This document shows positions 1 through 5,777 of a DNA stretch of 9,589 nucleotides, piece by piece (within the stretch, counting starts at the first letter, position 1; each line of letters opens with the position of its first letter). Under the pieces are notes generated by a model. The model ran no database searches, was not told the origin of the DNA, and saw only the letters and a program-made list of their open reading frames with translations. Source of the DNA: Chitinivibrionales bacterium (GTDB taxonomy: Bacteria > Fibrobacterota > Chitinivibrionia > Chitinivibrionales > JANQEN01); contig JAUVGS010000038.1 in assembly GCA_030593665.1 (NCBI GenBank), positions 1 through 9,589 on the forward strand. Reading direction: 5' to 3'. Both the position numbers and the translations under genes were made by a program.

Positions 1-492
1 GACGTCGAGCAGCTTGCGCGGCGTGCCGTCGGGCTTGCTGGTGTCGTAGGCGATCGACCCGGAGAAGCCGACCACCCCGGCCACGGTTTCGGCCAGTTCC
101 TGGATGGTCACGTCGGCGCCGACGCCGATGTTGATCTGGTCTTCGCCGGAATAGGTTTTCATCAGGTGCACCAGCGCATCCGCGCAGTCGTCGATGTAGA
201 GGAACTCGCGCCGCGGCGTGCCGCTGCCCCAGATCTCCATTGACGCTTGGCCCGAAACCCTGGCCTCATGGGCCTTGCGCATCAGCGCCGGTACCACGTG
301 GCTATCCATGAGATCGAAGTTGTCGCCCGGTCCGTAAAGGTTGGTGGGCATGGCCGAGATGAAGTCGAGGCCGTACTGGCGGCGGTAGGCCTGGCACAGC
401 TTGATGCCGGCGATCTTGGCCACCGCGTACGACTCGTTGGTCGGTTCGAGCTCAGAGGACAGGAGGTATTCCTCCCGCATCGGCTGGGGTGG
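1..492 (-). CDS. fcl: GDP-L-fucose synthase, internal fragment (both ends missing)
   Basis: Reading the minus strand in the frame whose codons begin at position 1 gives about 163 uninterrupted residues matching the middle and C-terminal part of GDP-L-fucose synthase (GDP-4-keto-6-deoxy-D-mannose 3,5-epimerase/4-reductase). This is the NADPH-dependent last step of GDP-L-fucose synthesis for surface polysaccharides. Visible in order are [28 protein letters not shown] with the short-chain-dehydrogenase Tyr-x3-Lys pair, [40 protein letters not shown] and [12 protein letters not shown]. Family members are about 310-320 residues. The NAD(P)-binding N-terminal third (about 110 residues) is absent, because family similarity stops at the PQP motif near 485-490. 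The 3' end runs off the window. Base composition is roughly two thirds GC with GC-rich third positions, unlike everything to its right. Identification is firm. Whether the fragment belongs to this genome is doubtful (see the finding on the junction). Confidence 0.9.
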
Positions 493-883
493 TGATTTTC
501 TTATACTTGAAGATATACAGCCTGAGGATTACATGAAGGGATATACCGACCTTAAGACCCCCGGATGGAGTATCAATTTCAATCCTTCCTATTCCTTTTC
601 CCGCAGCAGAAGATCACTCGCAGAAAAATTCACCACCAAGAAAGAGTACAGGTTGCGTACCAGTGCGCGTATAAAATTCACTAATATCTGGTCCACCGCA
701 TGGAGTAGCACATACAGTTTTGATAAAAGCCGGTTTATGAATCACTCTCTTAATTTTACCTGCGACCTCGAATGCTGGGAGCTTAAATTTGACTGGTATC
801 CTTCAGGAGTTAATCAGGGATATTACTACTTTATTGTTAAGATTAAGAAGCATCCGGATATTAAGTGGGAGGAGCGGTCGTAA
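491..883 (+). CDS. lptD: LptD-like outer-membrane LPS-assembly protein, C-terminal fragment
   Basis: About 130 residues end at a TAA at 881-883. They alternate aromatic and polar residues like strands of an outer-membrane beta-barrel. The last strands read [16 protein letters not shown], then [20 protein letters not shown]. This closely resembles the terminal strands of LptD/OstA proteins, which typically have a 'DLHCWE...W.P.G...GYYF.I..K....K.E' ending. LptD is the outer-membrane barrel that, with LptE, places lipopolysaccharide in the outer leaflet. Full-length proteins are around 700-900 residues, so only the final barrel strands are present. The open frame continues leftward to 401, but that part is antisense to the GC-rich fucose synthase fragment and is not real LptD. 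The 5' part is therefore lost at the junction near 490. It converges on asnS. Family assignment rests on the C-terminal motif only; another large outer-membrane barrel is possible. Confidence 0.68.
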   Translation, partial: GDFLILEDIQPEDYMKGYTDLKTPGWSINFNPSYSFSRSRRSLAEKFTTKKEYRLRTSARIKFTNIWSTAWSSTYSFDKSRFMNHSLNFTCDLECWELKFDWYPSGVNQGYYYFIVKIKKHPDIKWEERS

Positions 884-1042
884 TGATACTGTTTCGTACC
901 TGTTTAAACTAACGCGGAAAAAATCCGCAAGTAAGTACCTTATCAGATTCCTTTCTAACCGAAGAAAGCATTCGGAATAAAGTATTGTAACAAATAAATT
1001 TGTAACCAATACCTAAAAAACAAGAAAGCAATCTGTAAGGTA
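884..1042. other. Convergent intergenic region between lptD fragment and asnS
   Basis: This AT-rich gap separates two converging genes. It contains a small perfect inverted repeat GCGGA-AAAAA-TCCGC (914-928), which has no T-run after it on either strand. It also has the short AT-rich repeat ACAAAT-AA-ATTTGT at about 989-1002. Read on the minus strand after the asnS stop there is a T-rich stretch near 1015-1022, but I see no GC-rich stem directly before it. No convincing intrinsic terminator, RNA gene or ORF was found. Confidence 0.4.
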
Positions 1043-2431
1043 CTAAAAATCCGCATTCCCCGGATACCGCGGAAAAGGAATAACATCACGAATATTTTTC
1101 ATACCCGTGACCAGAAGCAATAACCGCTCAAAACCAAGGCCAAAGCCGGCATGCGGCACACTGCCGTATTTTCTTAGGTCAAGATACCACCAGTAATCTT
1201 TTTCATTTAATCCGGACTCACGGATACGGTCAAGAAGTACATCATACCGACTTTCACGTTCTGAACCGCCGACCAGTTCACCGATGCGCGGTACCAGCAC
1301 ATCCATTGCACGGACCGTTTTATCATCATCATTCAGCTTCATGTAGAATGCTTTTATCTCTTTAGGATAATCATACACGATAACCGGCTTCTTGAAAACC
1401 TGTTCAGTAAGGTACCGCTCATGCTCGGTCTGTAAATCGGTGCCCCAGTCAACTTTATACTCAAAATGCTCATTATTTTTCTCCAATATTTTTACCGCAT
1501 CAAAATAATTTATCCGTTCAAATGAATTCTGTGCAATATTTTCCAGCACCTCAATCACAGTATTTTCAATCCGAAGATTAAAAAATTCAAGGTCATCCCT
1601 GTCCTTTTCAAGAACCCATGTGACAAGATATCTTGTAATATCTTCAGCCAGGTCCATGTTATCCTCCAACTCAGCAAATGCAACCTCAGGTTCGATCATC
1701 CAGAATTCAGCCAGATGGCGGGGTGTGTTTGAGTTCTCCGCGCGGAAGGTTGGCCCGAAGGTGTAGATACGTCCTAACGCAGATGCAAAAATTTCTCCTT
1801 CAAGCTGGCCGCTCACTGTGAGCATGGCCGGCTTACTGAAAAAATCTTGGGAAAAGTCAACAGCACCCTGTTCATTTTTAGGTATCTGGGCGAAATCAAG
1901 GGCAGATACCCTGAACATCTCCCCAGCCCCTTCACAGTCACTGGCCGTTATAATAGGGGTATGCACATGTAAAAAGCCACGCTCATTGAAATAGGTATGG
2001 ACAGCATAGCTGAGTGAGCTCCGTACCCGCGATACCGCGCCAATTGAATTGGTGCGCGGCCGCAGATGGGCAATCTCACGAAGGAATTCCAGGGAATGCC
2101 GCTTTTTCTGCAATGGATAATCATCTGCGGCAAAACCATGCACAATTATTTTTCGCACCTGAAGTTCTACGCTTTGTCCCTTTCCCTGCGATTCAACAAG
2201 GACCCCTTCAATCGTGACACTACTTCCAGTCGTCAATTTTACCACATCAGCCGTATAGTTTTCCAAAGCTTCATCCGCAACCACCTGGAGATTTCTCATA
2301 CAGGAACCATCATTAACCTCAAGAAACGAAAATGTCTTTGAGTCTCTTTTTGTTCTTATCCATCCATTGATGGTAATTAGTTCATCGGATGCCGGCATTT
2401 GAAGAGCTTTTTTAATTTGAATCTTTTTCAT
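1043..2431 (-). CDS. asnS: Asparaginyl-tRNA synthetase (AsnRS)
   Basis: This cytoplasmic enzyme charges tRNA-Asn with asparagine using ATP (EC 6.1.1.22). The 462 residues match the usual bacterial length (about 465), so the gene looks complete. The N-terminal OB-fold anticodon-binding domain covers about residues 16-100 ([16 protein letters not shown]). The class IIb catalytic core follows, with [18 protein letters not shown] (111-128), [16 protein letters not shown] (161-176), motif 2 [16 protein letters not shown] (229-244) and motif 3 [11 protein letters not shown] (429-439). The tail [15 protein letters not shown] is typical of AsnRS rather than AspRS. The ATG at 2431 places the N-terminus as in the Escherichia coli protein. 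Only a weak GGGAT lies upstream as a ribosome site. It follows the 145-residue unknown gene on the same strand after a 99-nt gap, and apt lies further upstream, so a three-gene transcript is likely. A direct AsnRS suggests that tRNA-Asn does not depend solely on the amidotransferase route. Confidence 0.98.
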   Translation of the reverse strand: MKKIQIKKALQMPASDELITINGWIRTKRDSKTFSFLEVNDGSCMRNLQVVADEALENYTADVVKLTTGSSVTIEGVLVESQGKGQSVELQVRKIIVHGFAADDYPLQKKRHSLEFLREIAHLRPRTNSIGAVSRVRSSLSYAVHTYFNERGFLHVHTPIITASDCEGAGEMFRVSALDFAQIPKNEQGAVDFSQDFFSKPAMLTVSGQLEGEIFASALGRIYTFGPTFRAENSNTPRHLAEFWMIEPEVAFAELEDNMDLAEDITRYLVTWVLEKDRDDLEFFNLRIENTVIEVLENIAQNSFERINYFDAVKILEKNNEHFEYKVDWGTDLQTEHERYLTEQVFKKPVIVYDYPKEIKAFYMKLNDDDKTVRAMDVLVPRIGELVGGSERESRYDVLLDRIRESGLNEKDYWWYLDLRKYGSVPHAGFGLGFERLLLLVTGMKNIRDVIPFPRYPGNADF

Positions 2432-2530
2432 TTGTATAGTATCCCGTTGATAATATGTTTACAATTAATAATTTGATTTCTTTTCCCATTAAAGTAACCT
2501 CACCAAACATACACAAAACACTTACTTTAC

Positions 2531-2968
2531 TCACATCTCCCCACACAATCCTACAAATAAAGTCATCTCATCCTGAGCCAACGGCACTTCAAGTATGCTC
2601 TCTCCGCCTATTATTCGTTTTATTGACTCAAACAACGAGGGAAAACTCTCATTGGTTATCTGATCTATTACCGACACCATCATCTTTCTTTCGTCAGACG
2701 TTTCCCGCCGGGTTGAAGCTCTGTTAACAATATCACGTGACAATTTCCCAAATGATAACCTGTCAGGCATCTGTAAGGCTAACGTAATCATATCCCCCAG
2801 TACCGCCTGGAAAGCGTGGAGATATCCATCCATATTAAGCCATACATATATATAAAAATCGGATTCATTCCCCTGATCATCAGCAGGCACCTTTCCTTCA
2901 AAAAGCAGTCTTCTGACATTCGGATAAATCGGATCATAATATGGCTTTTTATAAAGACGCAGATTCAT
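2531..2968 (-). CDS. Uncharacterised small soluble protein between apt and asnS
   Basis: I do not recognise this family. From the ATG at 2968 it is 145 residues, starting MNLRLYKKPYYDPIYPNVRR. The frame is also open to a TTG at 3022, with a GGTGA sequence 6 nt before it; that start would overlap the 3' end of apt by 20 nt and give 163 residues. I prefer the ATG because the N-terminal residues before it (GNNDTGLLSTG) do not look conserved, but its ribosome site (GGAT) is weak. The protein has no signal peptide or membrane segment. The first third is rich in Tyr, Arg and Lys. The middle (FYIYVWLNMDGYLHAFQAVLGD) suggests a beta-strand then a helix. The C-terminal half is mostly predicted amphipathic helices, ending EMTLFVGLCGEM. 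It is probably co-transcribed with apt upstream and asnS downstream. The frame is open throughout, the codon use resembles its neighbours, and it sits tightly within the gene string. That supports a real gene; function is unknown. Confidence 0.7.
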   Translation of the reverse strand: MNLRLYKKPYYDPIYPNVRRLLFEGKVPADDQGNESDFYIYVWLNMDGYLHAFQAVLGDMITLALQMPDRLSFGKLSRDIVNRASTRRETSDERKMMVSVIDQITNESFPSLFESIKRIIGGESILEVPLAQDEMTLFVGLCGEM

Positions 2969-3002
2969 GATAATGTATCCGGTAGAGAGTAATCCGGTAT
3001 CA

Positions 3003-3524
3003 TTATTCCCCGTGATAATCAACTAACGTCACCGGATTATATCTGCCAATTTTCTCCCTATAGTTGAGAAAGGCCAATCCGATAACTGAGAAAATACCTG
3101 CGACAACGGCATCCCGGCGCTCGACCATTTTAGCAACAGCTTCGAGCGTTCCACCTGTTGCAATGAGATCATCGATTATCAGCCAATTCTTACCCGGAGT
3201 CAAATCCTCGATATGAATCTCCAGAGTAGCTTCACCGTATTCCAATGCATAGCTCTCTTCGATAGTTTTACCGGGAAGCTTACCTTTTTTTCGTGCAAGC
3301 ACCATTGGTACATTCTTTGCAAGTGCATATGCGGAGCCGAGTAAGAATCCGCGGCTTTCAATGGCGATAACACCATCAACCGCATCATCAGCATACTGTG
3401 CAACCATTTTATCAACCACAAAAGAAAACGCTTCAGGGTTGGTAAAGATGCTGGTGATATCGTAAAAAAGGATACCGGGTTTTGGAAAGTCGGGTATTTT
3501 GCGGATCGCATCGTCCAGATTCAT
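3003..3524 (-). CDS. apt: Adenine phosphoribosyltransferase
   Basis: This purine-salvage enzyme makes AMP and pyrophosphate from adenine and PRPP in the cytoplasm (EC 2.4.2.7). The start is the ATG at 3524, preceded at 7 nt by a strong ribosome site AAGGAGA (3532-3538). The frame is open to 3566, but that extension lies upstream of the site and is rejected. The 173 residues match the normal family length. Seen in order are IPDFPKPGILFYDIT (10-24, characteristic N-terminus), IAIESRGFLLGSA (53-65), ARKKGKLPG (77-85, flexible loop start), SYALEYG (91-97), the PRPP-binding motif LIIDDLIATGGT (115-126) and a C-terminal NPVTLVDYHGE. All key motifs are intact. It is divergent from the TRAP operon and heads the string apt, unknown gene, asnS. 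Confidence 0.97.
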   Translation of the reverse strand: MNLDDAIRKIPDFPKPGILFYDITSIFTNPEAFSFVVDKMVAQYADDAVDGVIAIESRGFLLGSAYALAKNVPMVLARKKGKLPGKTIEESYALEYGEATLEIHIEDLTPGKNWLIIDDLIATGGTLEAVAKMVERRDAVVAGIFSVIGLAFLNYREKIGRYNPVTLVDYHGE

Positions 3525-3531
3525 TTCAAAA

Positions 3532-3538
3532 TCTCCTT
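3532..3538 (-). promoter_or_regulatory. Ribosome binding site deciding the apt start
   Basis: Minus-strand AAGGAGA sits 7 nt before the ATG at 3524. It is the best Shine-Dalgarno match on the minus strand of the window and excludes the in-frame upstream start at 3566. Confidence 0.8.
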
Positions 3539-3589
3539 TAAAATTAAATAGTAATTGGTAATACAAAACACAAAGTCATTTACGTACAT

Positions 3590-3610
3590 GGTTAAAATAA
3601 TTTATTAACC
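3590..3610. repeat. Inverted repeat in the apt / TRAP divergent region (possible operator)
   Basis: GGTTAA and TTAACC are perfect 6-bp arms separated by 9 AT-rich bases. The 21-bp dyad lies between the two divergent starts, 66 bp upstream of apt and 87 bp upstream of the tatT start. Size and position suit a regulator binding both promoters, but no regulator gene is adjacent. An AT-rich dyad of this size could also occur by chance. Confidence 0.35.
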
Positions 3611-3622
3611 GGGAATGATGAT

Positions 3623-3651
3623 TTAACATTACAATAAACCCTTTCTGAAAT
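3623..3651 (+). promoter_or_regulatory. Candidate sigma70-type promoter P1 for the TRAP operon
   Basis: TTAACA (3623-3628, five of six matches to TTGACA), a 17-bp spacer and TGAAAT (3646-3651, four of six matches to TATAAT). Transcription would begin near 3658 and leave a leader of about 39 nt that includes the AGGG ribosome site before the ATG at 3697. By-eye prediction only. Confidence 0.35.
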
Positions 3652-3656
3652 TTATC

Positions 3657-3686
3657 TTCACAACCAACCACCATCTATATTATAAT
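3657..3686 (+). promoter_or_regulatory. Candidate sigma70-type promoter P2 for the TRAP operon
   Basis: TTCACA (3657-3662), an 18-bp spacer and a perfect TATAAT (3681-3686) that overlaps the in-frame ATG at 3685. A start site near 3693 would rule out the ATG at 3685 and leave almost no leader for 3697. If P2 is used, translation would have to begin downstream, for example at 3778. Competes with P1. Confidence 0.35.
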
Positions 3687-3696
3687 GAGGGAAGTA

Positions 3697-4776
3697 ATGA
3701 AAATATTTGATAGAATTATGATATTCGTAGCCGTTCACGGCTTGAAATACATTTATCCGGCAAGGCACTTATTTACAATGCGATTAATCAGGCCGTTACC
3801 TTTTATTTCATTAATGGCAGCCCTCAGTCTGCTATCAACGGGGTGTATCAAAAAAATTGCCCTCAAAAAAGTGGCCGGTGCCCTTACTGCGGAAGGCAGT
3901 ACTGTGTTTACCGGCGACGATGATCCGCAGCTCATTGCCGATGCTCTGCCGTTTGCCCTGAAAACCTATGAGTCACTGCTTGAATCTCTGCCTGAAGATG
4001 TAAATTTACTTTATGCAACCGGTAAAGCATTCTGCATGTATGCATACGCATTTATCCATGTACCGGCAGATACAATCTCCGATATCAGAATAGATGAAAA
4101 AACGGAACATCGTCTTCGCGCAAAGAGAATGTATTTACGGGCTAAGAGGTACCTTCTCAGAGGCCTTGAGGTAAAGCATCCGGGCATCACCGCTCTTTTA
4201 GAAACGAATAAGGCCGATTCGGCACTTGCGATGACTACTAGTGAAGACACCGCCTTAATTTACTGGATTGGCGCTTCATGGATGGGTGCATTTACCGTGG
4301 ATAAATTCGATATGAAACTGGCGCTTGATATGCCTAAGGCTGTTTCATTCATGAACCATCTGCTTGACATGCATGAATCGTATGGCAAGGGCGCTGTTCA
4401 TGACTTTTTTATTTCCTATTATGGCAGTATGCCCAAATCAATGGGCGGCAGCGAGGAAAAAGCCCGGAAACACTTTACCCGTTCGATTGAGTTGTCACAG
4501 GGCGCATCCGCCGGGCCCTATGTATCCCTGGCAGCCTCAGTGTGTGTCGGCAAGCAGGATCATAAAGAGTTCACTGATCTGCTTATAAAAGCACTTGCCA
4601 TTGATGTGGACCAATACCCGGCAAACAGGCTGGCTAATATCATCAGCCAGAGAAAGGCACAGTGGCTGATAAAACATATTGACAACTACTTCCTCTGGGA
4701 TGAAGAAGATACTGAAAACGCAGTTGAACTTGACGAGACCGGTGAAGACGATCAGGGAGAGGAGCTTGATAAATGA
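3697..4776 (+). CDS. tatT: TatT-type TPR lipoprotein of a TRAP transporter (TPAT)
   Basis: This resembles the TatT family: periplasmic, lipid-anchored, all-helical TPR-like proteins encoded with TRAP transporters and first characterised as Tp0956 in Treponema pallidum, where it associates with the receptor. The frame opens at 3685. I use the ATG at 3697 because AGGG (3688-3691) precedes it. A third start at 3778 gives a textbook lipoprotein signal, RLIRPLPFISLMAALSLLSTGC, with lipidated Cys 23 of the 332-residue form (the Cys codon is the same for every start). With the 3697 start the segment before the signal core is unusually long, so 3778 may be the true start. The mature part is helical with TPR-like repeats, including ALPFALKTYESLLESLPED, LRAKRYLLRGLEV and KARKHFTRSIEL. 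The last 26 residues hold 14 acidic residues. The stop overlaps the next start (ATGA), implying translational coupling. Confidence 0.87.
   Translation: MKIFDRIMIFVAVHGLKYIYPARHLFTMRLIRPLPFISLMAALSLLSTGCIKKIALKKVAGALTAEGSTVFTGDDDPQLIADALPFALKTYESLLESLPEDVNLLYATGKAFCMYAYAFIHVPADTISDIRIDEKTEHRLRAKRMYLRAKRYLLRGLEVKHPGITALLETNKADSALAMTTSEDTALIYWIGASWMGAFTVDKFDMKLALDMPKAVSFMNHLLDMHESYGKGAVHDFFISYYGSMPKSMGGSEEKARKHFTRSIELSQGASAGPYVSLAASVCVGKQDHKEFTDLLIKALAIDVDQYPANRLANIISQRKAQWLIKHIDNYFLWDEEDTENAVELDETGEDDQGEELDK
4760..4764 (+). promoter_or_regulatory. Ribosome binding site for the TRAP receptor gene, inside tatT
   Basis: AGGAG lies within the last codons of tatT, 8 nt before the receptor ATG at 4773, which itself overlaps the tatT TGA. 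This fixes the receptor start and points to coupled translation. Confidence 0.75.
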
Positions 4777-5777
4777 AATTGACCACCCGTGTGTATGCTT
4801 CATTTTTTATTGGCTGTTTAGTATGTACACAGACGTTTGCATTAACCATCAAACTCGGGAGTATCGCACCCAATGGTTCGCCATGGGATAACGCACTGCG
4901 CAAAGTAGCGGCAGAATGGTCCTCTCTCTCGAATGGAAAAATCATCCTTAAAATTTATCCCGGAGGTATTGCAGGCGGTGAAGAGGATATGCTGCGAAAA
5001 ATGCGAATCGGCCAGCTTCACGCCGCCGGAATGACCGGGATAGGTATGTGCAGAGTTTTCTCAGGCATTCTGGTGGTGCAATTACCACTCCTTGTGAGAA
5101 CTGAAGAAGAACTCTATTATATCCTTGAGAAAATGCGCCCTAAATTTGAAAAAGAACTGGAAGCAAAGGGGTTTAAAGTTCTCATCTGGTCAAAGGTTGG
5201 GTGGGTACACTTTTTCACGAAGAATCCGGTGGTAAAGCCCGACGATTTGCGTGCACATAAGTTATTTAACTATGCCGGCGACCCGGATGGCACCCAGGCA
5301 TGGAAACAGGCCGGTTTTCATCCGGTACCGCTCTCAGTTACCGAGTTGATGACTGCATTGCAGAGCGGTATGGTTAACGCATTCTCTACAACACCGCTCT
5401 CAGCAGCAGCCTATCAATGGTTCGGTCTTGCCAAAAATATGTGCGGTATGAAATGGGCTCCGCTTCTCGGGGGTGTTGTAATCTCAACAAAAACCTGGAA
5501 ACGAATTCCTGCTGAACTTCGTCCGGAACTCCTTAAAGCAGCACGGAAAGTCGGGCGTGAAGCTCAAATAGAAATTGACAAAGCAGATGCAGAAGCTATA
5601 AAAATCATGCAGCAACACGGTCTCAAGATACACGCTGTCTCTTCTGAAACAGAAGCGCAGTGGCTTTCTGAAGTACAGGATGGTTTCAACAAGGTTATTG
5701 GAAAGAGTTTTGATAAAGCGACCTTTGAAGAGGTAAAAAAATACCTTGCAACATTCAGGAAAGCTAATGACCAATAG
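4773..5777 (+). CDS. dctP: TRAP transporter substrate-binding protein, DctP family (TatP-like)
   Basis: This is the periplasmic receptor that captures ligand and delivers it to the QM permease. Its 334 residues are normal for the family. The N-terminus is a secretion signal (MKLTTRVYASFFIGCLVCTQTFA). Either signal peptidase I cuts after TFA (residue 23), or, less typically, FIGC (12-15) is a lipobox; T. pallidum TatP is a lipoprotein. The fold then shows IKLGSIAPNGSPWDNALRK (26-44), YPGGIAGGEEDMLRKMRIG (62-80), KPDDLRAHKLFNYAGDPDG (155-173), GFHPVPLSVTELMTALQSG (181-199) and STKTWKRIPAELRPELLKAA (238-257). The arginine of the classical 'K-x-R' motif that salt-bridges the ligand carboxylate is Phe 165 here (KLF), so the substrate need not be an acid. 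It overlaps tatT by 4 nt and the permease gene by 11 nt. Confidence 0.93.
   Translation: MKLTTRVYASFFIGCLVCTQTFALTIKLGSIAPNGSPWDNALRKVAAEWSSLSNGKIILKIYPGGIAGGEEDMLRKMRIGQLHAAGMTGIGMCRVFSGILVVQLPLLVRTEEELYYILEKMRPKFEKELEAKGFKVLIWSKVGWVHFFTKNPVVKPDDLRAHKLFNYAGDPDGTQAWKQAGFHPVPLSVTELMTALQSGMVNAFSTTPLSAAAYQWFGLAKNMCGMKWAPLLGGVVISTKTWKRIPAELRPELLKAARKVGREAQIEIDKADAEAIKIMQQHGLKIHAVSSETEAQWLSEVQDGFNKVIGKSFDKATFEEVKKYLATFRKANDQ
5757..5760 (+). promoter_or_regulatory. Ribosome binding site deciding the permease start
   Basis: AGGA ends 6 nt before the ATG at 5767, inside the end of the receptor gene. It favours this ATG over the upstream in-frame TTG at 5746 and produces an 11-nt gene overlap. Confidence 0.65.

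Noticed and set aside
401..490. Leftward extension of the LptD-like frame
   Set aside because: These codons lie antisense to fucose synthase in the GC-rich segment and have no barrel-like pattern. The real fragment begins after the junction.
247..495. Plus-strand open frame opposite the fucose synthase fragment
   Set aside because: It is antisense to a well-recognised protein with family motifs, and such long frames are common in GC-rich DNA.
960..1042. Possible intrinsic terminator after asnS
   Set aside because: There is a T-rich run on the minus strand but no GC-rich stem immediately before it.
2436..2464. Minus-strand promoter-like TTGTAA-17-TACTAT before asnS
   Set aside because: It would start transcription at or inside the asnS ATG, leaving no leader. 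The spacing match may be chance in AT-rich sequence, although a leaderless mRNA cannot be excluded.
3540..3575. Minus-strand promoter-like TTGTGT-17-TATTTA before apt
   Set aside because: The predicted start would fall at the strong AAGGAGA ribosome site itself, so the site would not be usable. Not listed as a promoter.
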